64,000 bases of DNA from Nicotiana tabacum (lineage: Eukaryota; Streptophyta; Magnoliopsida; Solanales; Solanaceae). The stretch's first letter is position 1; each line of letters opens with the position of its first letter. Under the pieces are notes generated by a model. The model ran no database searches. It was not told where the DNA came from and worked only from the letters and a program-made list of their open reading frames with translations. A program made the position numbers and the translations under genes. The stretch lies in NCBI RefSeq assembly GCF_000715075.1, contig NC_134085.1:156330178-156394177 (forward strand), in the 5' to 3' direction. Shown here in pieces: positions 1 to 12,179 of the stretch.

Positions 1-872
1 AAACGGGGGCCCAAGTCTGGCCCATCTCGCATGAGCTAGGTTTGGGCCCATAATGTTCGGTTAATTGCCCATGAGTGTAATCACGTTTTTTATTGTTCTG
101 TAAAAGCATTTTTAAATAAGCTTGCAAGTATGTAATCAACTAGGGCTATCTACTGCTTTCAATTAGTAGAGACAAACGCGACAAGAAACGTAGTTGCTAT
201 AGGATATCCCTTTAAAAATAGAACGAGATGAGCCTTGACAAACAAAATGTACAAAGCTGCGGGGCCCTCTAGAAATGTGTATATTACAATACTTAGAATC
301 AGGAGGGCCGCTTAGCGAATTTCACGGTCCTCCCAGAATAATAACGCGATAGTCTCTTTAAGCGCGTGCTTAATAAAGTTACCCCCTTAAACTCGGGTGC
401 ACATTTATGTGACCCAAATCCAAATCTCAACCGAGTCGAGATATGTCAATAACCACGGGTGCATTGATGTAACGTGGTTTGAGATATGTTTTCATGACGT
501 TGCAAGTCCTATAAAATAACAATAATGATAAAAGCGGTTAAAAGATAAAATTGGCACATAAGTTCACACTTGTATAAAATCAGATAATCAAGCCAAATAT
601 AACAGTTGAGCGACCGTGCTAGAACCACGGAACTCGGGAATGCCTAACACCTTCTCCCGGGTTAACAGAATTCCTTATCCGGATTTCTGGTACGCAGACA
701 GTAATATGGAGTCATTCTTTTCCTCGATTCGGGATTAAAATTGGTGACTTGGGACACCCTAAATCTCCCAAGTGGCGACTCTGAAATAAGTAAACCAATC
801 CCGTCTCGATAGTCCTTTAATTGGAAAAAACTCCCTTGTACCCTCGCGGGTGCGGAAAAAGGAGGTGTGACA
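1..872 (+). repeat. 5' LTR, terminal 872 bp
   Basis: This aligns without large gaps to about 17896-18767. By eye I count about ten substitutions and one single-base indel, most of the substitutions being transitions, so identity is about 98.7%. The LTR ends in TGTGACA at 866-872. The start of this LTR, with the U3 promoter, lies outside the window. Confidence 0.93.
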
Positions 873-876
873 GCTC

Positions 877-894
877 TGGCGACTCTGCTGGGGA
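877..894 (+). other. Primer binding site (tRNA-Arg type)
   Basis: TGGCGACTCTGCTGGGGA begins four bases after the LTR end. It has the TGG start that pairs with a tRNA CCA end. Its reverse complement would fit an acceptor stem ending GAGUCG-CCA, as in the tRNA-Arg primer reported for Ogre elements. The tRNA assignment is from family knowledge and was not matched against a tRNA. Confidence 0.8.
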
Positions 895-1696
895 TTGGAA
901 CCCAGAACCACTGGTTCAGGGTTCAAGAATTCGATCTCAAAATAACTGTTATGGTTGGCTTCATTTTTTTCTGATTTTTACATGATATATGCTTAATGTG
1001 CTAAACGATGCTTTTACCGCTTTAATATTATCTGAATTGTGTATATAAAACTGCTGTGAAACCCTTCTTCTTTTTGAGTCTTCGAAATTTATGGTGTACA
1101 CGTGCGCGTGACCCACCTTTCTGTTAGAAGTCATACCAAATAAGACGAAGTTGGGACAAGTAACTAGGCCGGGTAGACTTTCGTGCTCCCGGTACGTTGC
1201 CCCCGCTTCGGCTCAAACTGTCCGTTTGAGTAAGCCAGGTTTAGAACAATACGCCTCAGGTTTTTACCTTGAATAACTCAGCCATGTACCGGATCCCTAG
1301 TAGGAACGTCTATTTGCATCATGTACATCTGACCTTGGAGACTCAACACAGGGGTTGGGTCTGTCTAGGACAGGTGAACCCGAAATAAAAGACCATCTTG
1401 ATGCATCCTACTTGCTACCTGTGCATTCATTTGCCTCGAACATGCTTGTTGACCGGCTTAAATGAAATCATGGTGAGAACTGAGGAATAAAATGGGTTGT
1501 TTTTAAAAAAAAATAAAAATAAAAAAAATGGGTAAAAAAAAAGTAAAATAAAAAAAGAAAATATAGTTTCAAATCTTGAAATAAAGGTATTTAATCTTGA
1601 AAGGTATTTAATTTTGAAAATAGTTTGAAAAATTCCCAAAATAGTTTTAATCTTGAAAATAGTTTTAACTGAAAATGATTAGAGTATATTTTCAAA
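895..1696 (+). other. Ogre 5' leader, no gene
   Basis: This is untranslated leader between the primer binding site and ORF1. Around 1500-1560 it is strongly A-rich on the + strand, and 1560-1700 repeats short 'taatcttgaaaatag' phrases. No credible ORF was found on either strand. Confidence 0.7.
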
Positions 1697-3804
1697 ATGA
1701 GTCTTGACTTTATCAAATTAAATTTCAGATACAAAATGAGCTCCACACAAAACCCCTCATCCACAAATACAGAAGAGTTTCTATTCCAGCTTCAAATGTG
1801 GTGGTGTGAATTAGGCGAAGATGGTCAAAAGTGGGTCATCAAGCATTTGGGAAATCTCCCGGATATTATGAAAGTTAAACCCCGTGATGATCTGATTGCG
1901 GCATTAGTAACTTTTTGGGACCCTGTTCACAATGTCTTTCGTTTCTCTGACTTCGAGCTCACTCCTACATTAGAGGAGATAGCTGGATATGTTGGTTTTG
2001 ACGGAAGTTTAAGGAATCAAAGCTTGATATTCACAAAGGCTCCCTCGGTACATCGATTCTTCGGTCTTCTGAACATCAGCAGTCAAATCAGGAAAAGCAA
2101 TGTCATCAACGGATGTTGTGCTTTCAAATTTTTGTATTCAAGGTTCGGAAAGTCAGATGGGTTCGAAATTCACGAGAAAGGCCTTACTAACAAACAAGAC
2201 AAAGACGCATGGCAGGTTCACCGTCGCTTCGCCTTCATGGTGGATTTTCTAGGGATCATGGTCTTCCCGAACAAAGAACGAACAATCGATATTCGCACCG
2301 CAAAAGTTGTGCAAATCCTCACCACCAAGGAAAACCACACCCTTGTCCCCATCATTCTCTCAGACATTTATCGGGCTTTGACTTTATGTAAAGCAGGAGC
2401 GAAAGTTTTCGAAGGATGCAAAATTTTGTTGCAAATGTGGCTGATTGAACATCTCCAACAATAGCCCAAGACCATACAGTATGGGCCAAGCAACGATAAT
2501 TACATCGAGGGTTAAGAGGAAAGAGTGAAAAATTATCAGGTTCCAGGAGGGATAGAAGCATGGGTATCTCGGCTAAGGGCTCTAACGGCAAATCAAATTG
2601 AATGGACACTGGGATGGCTACCGATGAGGTAAGTGATACATATGTCAAACTCGAATAGTTATCTACTACTATTGGGATTGAGAAGCATCCAGCCATACGC
2701 GCCATTGAGAGTCCTAAGACAACTAGGAAGATATCAAGTAGTTCCTGATGATGAAGATTTGAGTACGCAAGAAATCGAATTACACCCAGAGGCCACTATT
2801 CCTGAGGCGTTACTTCAGCAGATGTGGAATGGATGTCGATACTTAAAAAGCGATACTCAAGTCCCAGACACTACAAAGGGTGAGATAAATCCTGGATATG
2901 CAAGGTGGTTCGAGAAACGGTCTCGCGTGGATGATGTACCAGAACCTGAGCTGAGAAGGCCAACTAAAAGACCCCATATTCAAAACTTTAATGATAAAAT
3001 CCAAGAGCGGTTGATCTGGGGAGAAAAGAGAAGGGGTACAAAGTAACTATCCATGCCCTAAAGGAAAATCTAAGGAACCTCAGTCTAGAGAAGGATTTGC
3101 AAGCACAAGAAGCTGAAGGCGAGAAGAAGAGTCTAGCCTGTGAGAATGAAAGTCTTCATGCTCGATTTCTGAAAATGAAAAAGGCTTCTGAAACGCCAAT
3201 GAGGAATTGGAAGGATCAAAAAACCATCGCCAATCTTTTTGAAAGAATGCAAGATTATGATTCCATTCTTGCTGCAAAAGAAAGGGCGTTGAGCAAAGCA
3301 AAAGAAAGGATCCAACAATTAAACGAAGAAGCCAGATCTGATAAGGAACGCCAAGATAGGCAATCCGAGAAAGACAGGGCACAATTCAAAAAGGAAAAAG
3401 ACCATTAGATACGATCAGAAGACCAACTTCGTGCACAACTAGAAGAGGCAAGAAGATACAGAGAGCATCAACAAGCAGAAACTGATAGAGAAAAAGCGTA
3501 GATGAGATTAGAGCAGGCCAGACTCCGAGCTCTATTAGAGTCATCCCTAGATCGTGAAGGCCGTATCCGAGATATAGCCACCACTCGCCAGCAGCAATTG
3601 TAGAATCAAGGCCAACATCTCCAAGATTTCAGGGCACAGATCCACGACCTGGCGGTCTACACCTCTCAAAGTTATGTAAACTGCCAAGGAATGGATTATG
3701 GAATGTTTACAGAGCATGCACCCACCTTTGCCCGTCATCTAGCAGTGGAGTTGGAAAGGATGTATCGAACATTGGGAGGTCATCCGGATCAAGCCCCGCC
3801 TTGA
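1697..3804 (+). pseudogene. Ogre ORF1 (plant-mobile-domain-like, C-terminal coiled coil), broken
   Basis: This is the extra ORF upstream of gag that marks Ogre-type elements; its function is unknown. The first part (1697-3046) stays in one frame but has in-frame stops at 2462, 2513 and 2630. It contains an aromatic segment (WWCELG near residue 35) and FRFSDFELTPTLEE near residue 80, which resembles the plant mobile domain/transposon-derived family. After a frame change between about 3046 and 3097 the product becomes a charged, Glu/Lys/Arg/Gln-rich coiled coil, with further stops at 3406, near 3499 and at 3601, and a final stop at 3802. Several stops are TAG where CAG (Gln) would fit the surroundings. 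I chose the ATG at 1697; a second in-frame ATG at 1736 is also possible. Confidence 0.8.
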
Positions 3805-4328
3805 GCAAATGATCTAATAATTTACAACACAAGTGGAAAGTGGGGCACGTTATGAGATGTTAAGAATTGTATTTGTTTATTTCAATTTGAATGTGTGTAT
3901 TTCAAGACATTGTTTTATAAAGTTTTTCAAATGTAATGTTTGTTCATCTTTTATAAATGTTAGCCTCATGGCAGAACTACGCCTGGTCTGATTCACGCGG
4001 GGACGTGATACGTAGGCAATCCCCATAAGATTCGACCGCTTTTAATAAAGAAAGAAAATAAAGTACATAATAAAATAAAACACAGAGTTTCCCAAAATAC
4101 TTTAAAGGGACGAATGAGCAAACCGGGATGACGCATGTTGTTTGAAGCAAAGCATGTAGAAACGGTTAACTGCATAGGTGCATTGCATCCTCTATGTGTT
4201 ATGGTCAAATCTGTTAAACTCTAACGCTAACGAAGTTTGTTGTTGTCTGATCCAGACAAGTTAGTTGTTAAAGAACTCTGGCAACACACTCCTACCAAAC
4301 CAGATCCAAAGGACCGGTAGCAACAAGC
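3805..4328 (+). other. Spacer between ORF1 and gag
   Basis: This is noncoding spacer, AT-rich at 3850-3960 and A-rich around 4040-4100. It contains the first copy of the dispersed 60-70-bp motif at 3974-4038. No gene was seen. Confidence 0.65.
3974..4038 (+). repeat. Dispersed noncoding motif, copy 1 (GAACTAC...TACGTAGGC...TTCGACC)
   Basis: GAACTACGCCTGGTCTGATT starts the copy, GATACGTAGGCAATCC follows, and it ends TTCGACCG. The same ordered blocks recur at 11697-11754 and 14572-14640 in this element. This copy separates ORF1 from gag. Confidence 0.75.
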
Positions 4329-6215
4329 ATGACTACTTCAGAGAATAGTAATGAGGAAGAAAGGCAAATGAGCCAGTTGCTAAAAGAAGCGATGGAAAAG
4401 ATTGAAAGGATGGGACTAGAGATGAATACAATGCAGCTAACCCTGGCCAAAACACAAAAGAGCCCTGAAACACTGGGACACATGCCGGAATACCCTCACT
4501 CTGGCCCTTCCACAAGCCGTCCAAATCCCCTTTATCATCAAGAAAGAAGCCCTCATGATTCCCAAGCTCCACCGCCCCATCAACCTCTCCCAACACCCAA
4601 TATTCCATTTTTGTGGGACCTACATCAGCCCCTTTGCAGAGAACGACCAGTGAGCCATTGTTTCAGGCTCACGATACACAATACTATCCCCCTAAGCCTA
4701 CATTCCATGCACCCAAGCCTCAAGCTTACAATCCACATTTAGAAGTGCCGGCAGAGGTTGAGAAGCTGGTTAAGGCCCCTGAACAGGATGAAGTGTTGAG
4801 AAAGTTCAAAAGCCTGGAGCAGTCCTTCAGGAACTTGCACGGATTGGGCAATCAAGTCAGTGTAGCATACAAAGATCTGTGCCCTTTCCCAGACGTCCAA
4901 CTCCCGGCTGGGTTCAAGATGCCTAAGTTTGATTTATATGAAGGGCACGGTGACCCATGGCACATTTGCGGGGATTCTGCAGCAAAATGAGAGGGGCAGG
5001 TGGCAAGGATGAGCTGTTGATAGCTTATTTCGGCCAAAGTCTGAGCGGATCTGCACTAGAATGGTATACCAGGAAGGATTCCAGTAGGTGGTACACATGG
5101 GATGATCTGGCACAGTCTTTCGCAGGTCATTTCCAGTACAATCTCGATATAGTCCCTGACCGTCTCACATTATTGAGAACTGGGAAGAAACCCGAGGAAA
5201 GTTTTCGCGAGTTAGGGTTCCGTTGGAGAGAACAAGCAGCTAGAGTCGATCCTCCCATGAGAGAGGGAGAGATGGTGGACTATTTTTTGCAGACATTGGA
5301 TCCAACCTACTTTGGTCACTTGGTGACAACGGTTGGAAAGTATTTCAACGAGGTGGTCAAGATAGGGGTCATGATAGAAGAGGGTTTGAGGTCTGACAAG
5401 ATCTTTAACTATTCGGCACTCAAGGCCGCAACCCAGGCTATTCAAAGCGGCACGGGAGGTGCGTTGAGAAGGAAGAAAGAAGAGGTTGCCACGATCGAGG
5501 CAGGCAGCTGGTCTAGGGCTGGCAGGCCGCAATAAACCAACCCAGACCTCACAGGTCAGAGTACCCATACAACCCACCGCAAAATTTCTATCCACCTCGA
5601 GAACCACATTGTTCAATACATCAAGCCCAGGCATACACTCAGCCTCCGGTTCGCCCACAATGGCGCGCACCGGCTCCCCATAACATATATGCACCACCAC
5701 AAAACACCTACCCTCCACCAAGGGCATATAGAAACCCTTCAGGGGCAGGCTTTCGGGGAAATCCAGATGCTAGGAATGACAGGTTGCGGAAGCAGAGCAC
5801 CTTCACGGAGCTGGGAGAAACCTACACCGCTTTGTTCCACAAGCTGCGACAATTGGGTTTGGTTAGTCCTGTCCAGACTAGAGAACCAAATCCCCTACCT
5901 CAGAACTTGGATCGATCAATCAGTTGTGAATACTGTTCAGGGATGCTCGGGCACGATACCGAGAAGTGCTGGAAGTTAAGGCATGCCATACAGGATCTTA
6001 TTGACACCAATAAGATCGAGGTCCAGACACCAGAAGCTCCTAACATCAACCAAAACCCACTGCCAGCGCACCACGAAACTCACATGATTGAGTTGGTGTG
6101 CGAGGGAGGAGAATTGAGAAAACCCTCACAAACAGTGATGATGATCCAAGCCGCCCCGAAAGAAGTCTCGACCAGTGGAGGAACGAATGTACAATCGCAG
6201 GGAGAGGCGTCAAGC
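4329..6215 (+). pseudogene. Ogre gag, frameshifted
   Basis: Gag forms the capsid and nucleocapsid of the retrotransposon particle. The N-terminal 90 codons are polar with a short coiled coil, followed by a Pro-rich linker. The capsid-like core lies at about 4870-5440 (SALEWYTRKD near 5050, DLAQSFAGHF near 5110, ELGFRWREQAARV near 5210). The nucleocapsid has a Tat-type zinc knuckle near 5928-5975, CEYC...GHDTEKCW, with spacing C-X2-C-X5-H-X4-C. The frame changes at about 4605 (a T run), about 4953, between 5520 and 5555, and between 6195 and 6215, so this copy cannot make full Gag. Family assignment is firm. Confidence 0.88.
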
Positions 6216-7779
6216 TGGTAGTGATATTGGGAAAAAGCCCGTCCGCCATAACAAGCAAATCCGAGCCAAGCAAGTTGGTAATACCAGGGATCCCGCCCAC
6301 ACTGGCAGTCGTGTTGAAAGGGGTATGTAGAGAACGGGTGACCATAAAGCCTGTGGTCCAGCTGCCGATAATTGACAGCAGGGCTGTGCCTTGGAAATAT
6401 GAAAAGGCGGTGGTGATGTACAAAGGAAAACAGGTGGAAGAAGTCAGTTGTGAAGCGCAAGGGTTGACTCGATCAGGTCGATGTTTTGCTCCGGCGGAGC
6501 TAAGAAGAGCCAACCCAATTGCAACCAAGAAACCTGTGTCCGAAGAAGAGGCTAAAGAGTTCCTGAGGAAGATGAAAGTACAAGACTATTCTGTGGTCGA
6601 ACAGCTGAGGAAAACACCGGCCCAGATCTCACTGTTGTCGTTACTGATCCACTCTGAGGAGCATCGTCGTGCCCTGCTGAAAATATTGAACGAAGCTCAT
6701 GTGCCCAGTGAGATTTCTGTAAACCACCTGGAAACCATTGCCAGCAAGATTTTCGAGGTGAACAGGGTAACATTCTCAGATGATGACCTGCCGGTGGAAG
6801 GTACGGAGCACAATAAAGCTCTATACCTAGCCGTCAAATGTGAAGACTCGGTGGTAACTCAAGTGTTGTTGGATAACGGCTCAAGCGCCAATATTTGTCC
6901 ATTATCCACTCTGGACCAGTTAAAGATCGACCGCGGAAGAATCCGGAAGAATAGCATCTGTGTCCGGGGGTTTGACGGAAACGGAACAGCCACTGTAGGG
7001 GATGTTGTACTTGAACTGACCATTGGTCCAGTCCTGTTTACCATGGAATTCCAGGTGTTAGATGCCACAGTTTCTTATAACCTGCTGTTAGGACGACCCT
7101 GGATTCATGCAGCCAAAGCGGTGCCTTCCACCCTACATCAGACGGTGAAGTTCGAGTGGGAAAGACAAGAGGTCGTGTTACACGGCGAGGATACAACGTG
7201 CACCATGAGCGGAACCATTGTACCTTTCATAGAGACCGCTGATGACAAAGGTCCTTGGGTCTACTAGATTTTCGATACAGGGTCGGCCAACAAAATTTCT
7301 GAAGGAGAAATCATCCCGCACCCTAGGATAGCTGCCGCTACAATCATGATGGTCTCGGAAATACTGGGTAATGGATTTGTGTCGGGAAAAGGCCTGGGAG
7401 TCGAGCTTCAAGGGATAGTCCAACCTGTCTCCCTTCCTAAAAATCTGGAAACTTTTGGATTGGGGTTCAAACCAACCGCAACAGATAGGAAGCAAGCGCG
7501 AAAAATGAAGAAGAGGGTTTGGTTTCTGCCTAAACCAATGCCACGTCTCTCAAGGTCTTTTGTCAAAGCAAGTGCCAAGGGGTCACCGGTCCCAAAGATT
7601 CTAGGACCTTTGATCGGTATAAATGAAGACCTGAATCAGAGTTTTGAGAGGCTATTCGCGGATGTCAGTGTGGTGGAGGTTGGAGAAGGGTCCAGCAGAG
7701 CAGAGATACAGTTTGTGGGGCCTGAGGCCAAGACCAACAATTGGACGGTTACTCCTCTTCCTGTCCGAGGGGAGTCTTG
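6216..7779 (+). pseudogene. Ogre protease and G-patch-like segment (first pol exon), one in-frame stop
   Basis: This is the aspartic protease that processes Gag-Pol. The catalytic motif is LLDNGSSANICP near 6865-6900, with D-N-G rather than D-S/T-G, which is usual for the Tat lineage. It is followed by the conserved block NLLLGRPWIH near 7080-7110. A single TAG at 7265-7267 interrupts the frame. The same frame resumes immediately and runs to a TAG at 7781. Residues after 7346 (ILGNGFVSGKGLG and a later FGLGFKPT) resemble a G-patch RNA-binding motif. The exon is taken to end at 7779, where a GT donor begins. Confidence 0.85.
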
Positions 7780-7956
7780 GTAGTAGGCTTTGATTTATGT
7801 TTTGTGTGTTTTGTTTTGTTCGGATTATTCAAGGGTGTAATCCAAATTTTACTTTCGTTTTTGTAAAAGTGTGAACCCTTTTATCCCGCAAGTTTAATAA
7901 AGTTCTTTTCTTTTGTTCCATTTTAATTTTGTTTTGTTCTTTTTCTTTCTGAACAG
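7780..7956 (+). other. Putative Ogre intron (177 bp, GT-AG)
   Basis: The donor is GTAGTA at 7780. The acceptor is CTGAACAG ending at 7956, behind a T-rich tract at 7910-7950. Removing 7780-7956 leaves two bases of a codon (7778-7779) that join 7957 to form a codon exactly in frame with the RT reading frame, and it removes the TAG at 7781. A single intron at this position, which controls whether RT is made, is a known feature of Ogre elements. The splice sites here are predicted, not shown. Confidence 0.8.
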
Positions 7957-10900
7957 TTCTCTATTTACTGGTTCTAATGACATGGCATGCACAGCGGATC
8001 TTCGACCTAGTCTAATAAATCAATCTGAATCTGACTCAATGATGCAAGAGTTCGTTTGTGATGATGAATCTGAATGTGACGAAGGGGAAGCCTTCGAAGA
8101 GATAAACCGAGAACTGTGCCAATTTGAAGAGAAACCCAAGCCTAACCTGAATGACACTGAGGCTGTGAACCTAGGAGACGCTGATAACGTCCAAGAGACC
8201 AAAATTAGTATCCACATTGAGCCGAATGTCAGAGAAGAATTGATCAAAACCCTCATGGAATTCAAAGATGTTTTTGCATGGTCATATGACGATATGCCTG
8301 GATTTAGCACCAATTTAGTGGTTCACAAATTGCCCACTGACCCGGCATACCCTCCGGTCAAGCAAAAGCTAAGGAAATTTAAAACAGAAATGAGTGTAAA
8401 GATCAAAGAAGAGGTGATTAAGCAGTTGCAGGCGAAGGTCATTCGGTCACTCGATATCCCGAGTGGTTGGCCAATGTGGTACCAGTCCCAAAGAAGGATG
8501 GAAAAATCAGGGTGTGCGTCGACTACCGCAACCTCAACAAAGCAAGTCCCAAGGACAATTTTCCGTTACCCAACATTCATATCCTGATCGATAATTGCGC
8601 TGGGCGCGAGATCGGATCCTTTGTGGATTGCTATGTGGGTTATCATCAGATCCTAATGGACGAGGAGGATTTTGAGAAGACAGCGTTTATTACGCCATGG
8701 GGAACCTACTGCTATCGGGTAATGCCATTCGGGTTAAAGAACGTCGGGGCAACGTACATGCGAGCAATGACTGTTGTGTTTCATGACATGATACACAAGG
8801 AAATCGAGGTGTACGTCGATGATGTGATCATCAAATCTTGGCGTCAGGAGGACCATGTAGCAGACCTAAGGAGATTTTTCCAAAGACTCCGGAGGTATGA
8901 TATCAAGCTTAACCCGGCCAAATGCGCATTCGGGGTTCCATCAGGAAAGTTGCTAGGATTCATCGTCAGTCAACGGGGGATTGAGTTAGACCCATCCAAA
9001 ATTGAATCCATCCGAGATTTGCCACCGCCAAGGAACAAAACAGAGGTAATGAGTTTGCTGGGTAGACTCAATTACATCAGCAGGTTCATCGCTCAACTCA
9101 CCGCAACTTGTGAGCCCATATTCCGGCTGCTGAGAAAGGATGCTGCGGTAGGTTGGACGGCAGAGTGTCAGGAGGCTTTCGACCAAATCAAAGGGTATCT
9201 GTCTAATCCACCCGTATTGGTCCCGCCTAAGCCTGGGAAGCCCTTAATTCTTTACCTGACGGTCTTGGAAAATTCATTTGGTTGTGTACTGGGGCAACAT
9301 GATGACACAGGGAGGAAGGAGCAGGCCATCTACTATCTTAGCAAGAAATTCACAGTGCATGAGGTCAAGTACACTCAACTCGAGAAAACATGTTGCGCCC
9401 TAACTTGGGTAGCTCAGAAGTTGAAGCACTACCTGTCTTCATATACTACTTATCTCATATCCCGTTTGGACCCATTGAAGTATATCTTTCAGAAACCTAT
9501 GCCCACGGGAAGGTTGGCAAAATGGCAAATTCTGCTCACAGAGTTTGATATCGTCTATGTGACGAGGACAGCCATGAAAGCCCAGGTGCTGGCAGACCAT
9601 TTGGTAGAGAACCCCGTTGATGAAAAATACGAGCCCTTAAGAACGTATTTTCCTGACGAAGAGGTGATGCATACGAATGAGTTGGAATTACCTGAGGAAC
9701 CGGGTTGGAAGCTTTTCTTCGATGGAGCTGCAAACGCAAAAGGGGTTGGAATAGGAGCAGTGCTCATTTCTGAAACAGGACGGCATTATCCTGTTACGGC
9801 TCAACTACGCTTCTATTGCACCAACAATATGGCCGAGTATGAGGCTTGCATTCTGGGTCTGCGCTTGGCTGCTGACATGGATGTCCAAGACGTCTTGGTC
9901 TTGGGAGACTCGGACCTCTTGGTACATCAAATTCAGGGTGAATGGGAAACACGAGACCTAAAGCTCATACCATACCGACAATGCTTGCATGATCTGAGCA
10001 AGCAATTTCGATCGGTGAAGTTCAAACACATCCCGAGAGTTCACAATGAGGTTGCGGATGCCTTGGCCACCTTAGCATCAATGCTGCACCACCCTGACAA
10101 AATGTATGTTGATCCTCTACACATCCAGGTCCGCGATCAGCACGCCTACTGCAATGCCGTAGAAGAAGAAGCAGATGGCGAACCCTGGTTTCATGATATC
10201 AAGGAATACCTCAGAATGGGGATATATCCAGAACATGCCTCTAGAGACCAAAAAGAGCCCTTCGGCGTTTGTCGAATGGTTTCTTCCTCAGTGGAGGAGT
10301 ATTGTACAAAAGAACCCCGGATTTGGGATTGTTGAGATGCATAGATGCCAGTCAAGCAACGACGGTTATGGCAGAGGTACATGCTGGAGTTTGTGGGCCA
10401 CACATGAGCGGATATGTATTGGCAAGAAAGATCCTTCGAACAGGGTGTTATTGGCTCACCATGGAACACGATTGTATCACTTTCGTGAGGAAATGCCATC
10501 AGTGCCAGATACATGGAGATTTGATTCATTCTCCGCCAACAGAGTTACATACGATGTCAGCACCCTGGCCGTTTGTGGCATGGGGCATGGATGTCATTGG
10601 GCCCATCGAGCCGGCAGCATCCAACGATCATAGGTTCATCCTAGTGACCATTGATTACTTCACCAAATGGGTTGAGGCTAAAACCTTCAAATCAGTAACC
10701 AAGAAGGCAGTGGTGGACTTTGTTCACTCCCATATCATCTGCAGATTTGGGGTCCCAAAAGTTATCATCACGGATAACGGTGCGAATCTTAATAGCAGCT
10801 TGATGAGAGAGGTATGCCAACAATTCAAGATTACACACCGCAATTCCACCCCATATCGTCCCAAGGAGAATGGAGCAGTCGAAGCAGCCAATAAGAATAT

Positions 10901-11432
10901 CAAGAAGATACTGCGAAAGATGGTGGAAGGTTCCAGACAATGGCACGAGAAATTACCTTTTGCTTTGTTAGGTTACCGCACCACCGTCCGAACTTCCATA
11001 GGCACAACTCCTTATTTGTTGGTGTATGGAATTGAGGCCGTAATACCAGCGGAGGTTGAAATTCCGTCCCTCCGAATTGTCGCTGAAGCCGGGATTAATG
11101 ATGATGAATGGGTCGAAGCTCGATTGGAACAGTTGAGCCTGATAGATGAGAAAAGATTGGCAGCAGTGTGTCATGGTCAGCTGTATCAGAAGAGAATGGC
11201 AAGGACATATAATAAGAAGGTGTGCCCTAGGAAGTTTGAAGTAGGGCAGCAGGTAGTGAAGAAGATCCCCCCACATCAGGTCGAGGCAAAAGGCAAATTC
11301 GCCCCAAATTGGCAAGGGTCCTATATCGTGACCAGAGTATTGTCCAACGGTGCTTTGTGTTTGACAGATGTCGAAGGTAGATGTGTCGACATGGCTATCA
11401 ATTCAGATACAGTCAAGAGATATTATGCGTAA
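7957..11432 (+). pseudogene. Ogre RT - RNase H - second RNase H - integrase (second pol exon), two frameshifts
   Basis: The order of domains is acidic linker, reverse transcriptase (YVDD at 8812-8823; VMPFGLKNVGATY near 8720), gypsy RNase H (about 9200-9600), a second RNase H (FFDGAANAKG near 9715, MAEYEA near 9830, GDSDLL near 9905, NEVADALATL near 10045, giving D-E-D-D), then integrase. Two RNase H domains are typical of Tat elements. Integrase has the HHCC finger (about 10370-10510) and the catalytic triad: D in WGMDVIGPI near 10585, D in ITDNGAN near 10770, E in KENGAVEAAN near 10865. One-base frame changes lie near 8445 (G run) and near 10250 (A run). The stop is at 11430. The order gypsy RT-RH-IN and all catalytic residues are present. 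Confidence 0.93.
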
Positions 11433-11696
11433 TTTCTTTAATTATGGCAATTTTTGGTTTATTTGTTTGTATTTGGCATTTATTGGATAATGAGATGACG
11501 GAGGCAATTCTTTCTTCTATCCAAACACTTTTTAACCCTTGATTCCCCCTTTGAGCCTTAAGTTATTCTTTCATACCCCTCTTTTGGAGTCACTAATGAA
11601 AAAATAAGAAAAAAAGGAGAAAAGAAAAGAAAAAGAAAATAAAAAGAAGGAAAAAGAAAAAGGAAGATAAAAATCATAAGAAATGCAAAACGTTGG

Positions 11697-11754
11697 GAAC
11701 TACGTTTGACCTGATTCCTCAAAGAGGATACGTAGGCGCCTCACGGCTCGGTCA
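11697..11754 (+). repeat. Dispersed noncoding motif, copy 2
   Basis: GAACTACGTTTGACCTGATT is followed by GGATACGTAGGCGCC and CTCGGTCA. It is the same block order as at 3974 and 14572. This copy lies about 265 bp after the integrase stop. Confidence 0.75.
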
Positions 11755-12179
11755 TAGTATGCATCATAGTGAATATAGGATGCATAATGTACATAGTGTG
11801 CATAATAGGCACAGTGTGCGTAACGCACATAGCGCAACATAAGTGTAAAAAATAAATTCCCCAAGCAAGAAAACTGAGGCAGAGGTTATGTTTTAAGTTC
11901 CAACAAAGGTTTGACTCCAAAAGTTGTAGCACATCACCCATCAAATTATTTTCATTTTTATAGCCTATCTTTAACCCCACACCAAAACCAACATCAACAT
12001 CCAAAAGACCTCCCGATCAATGTTCAAGAGATGTCGAGTCAGGCAAACAAGGCCAAGAATAATACACCGATCCCCAGCAAAGAAGAGGATCGTAAGATTG
12101 GGAATGAATTGACGGTCAAAGGAATCCTCAGAAGAGAGGGTCGTATATGCAACGCCCAGATTCCTCGAAAGAAATAAAA

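Noticed and set aside
2629..2634. GTAAGT inside ORF1 as a splice donor
   Set aside because: The downstream sequence stays in the same frame and continues the protein, so a point mutation to TAA explains it better.
6046..6528. Overlapping minus-strand ORFs of 160 and 126 codons across gag/protease
   Set aside because: They are antisense to the pol frame, with no recognisable domain and no regulatory context.
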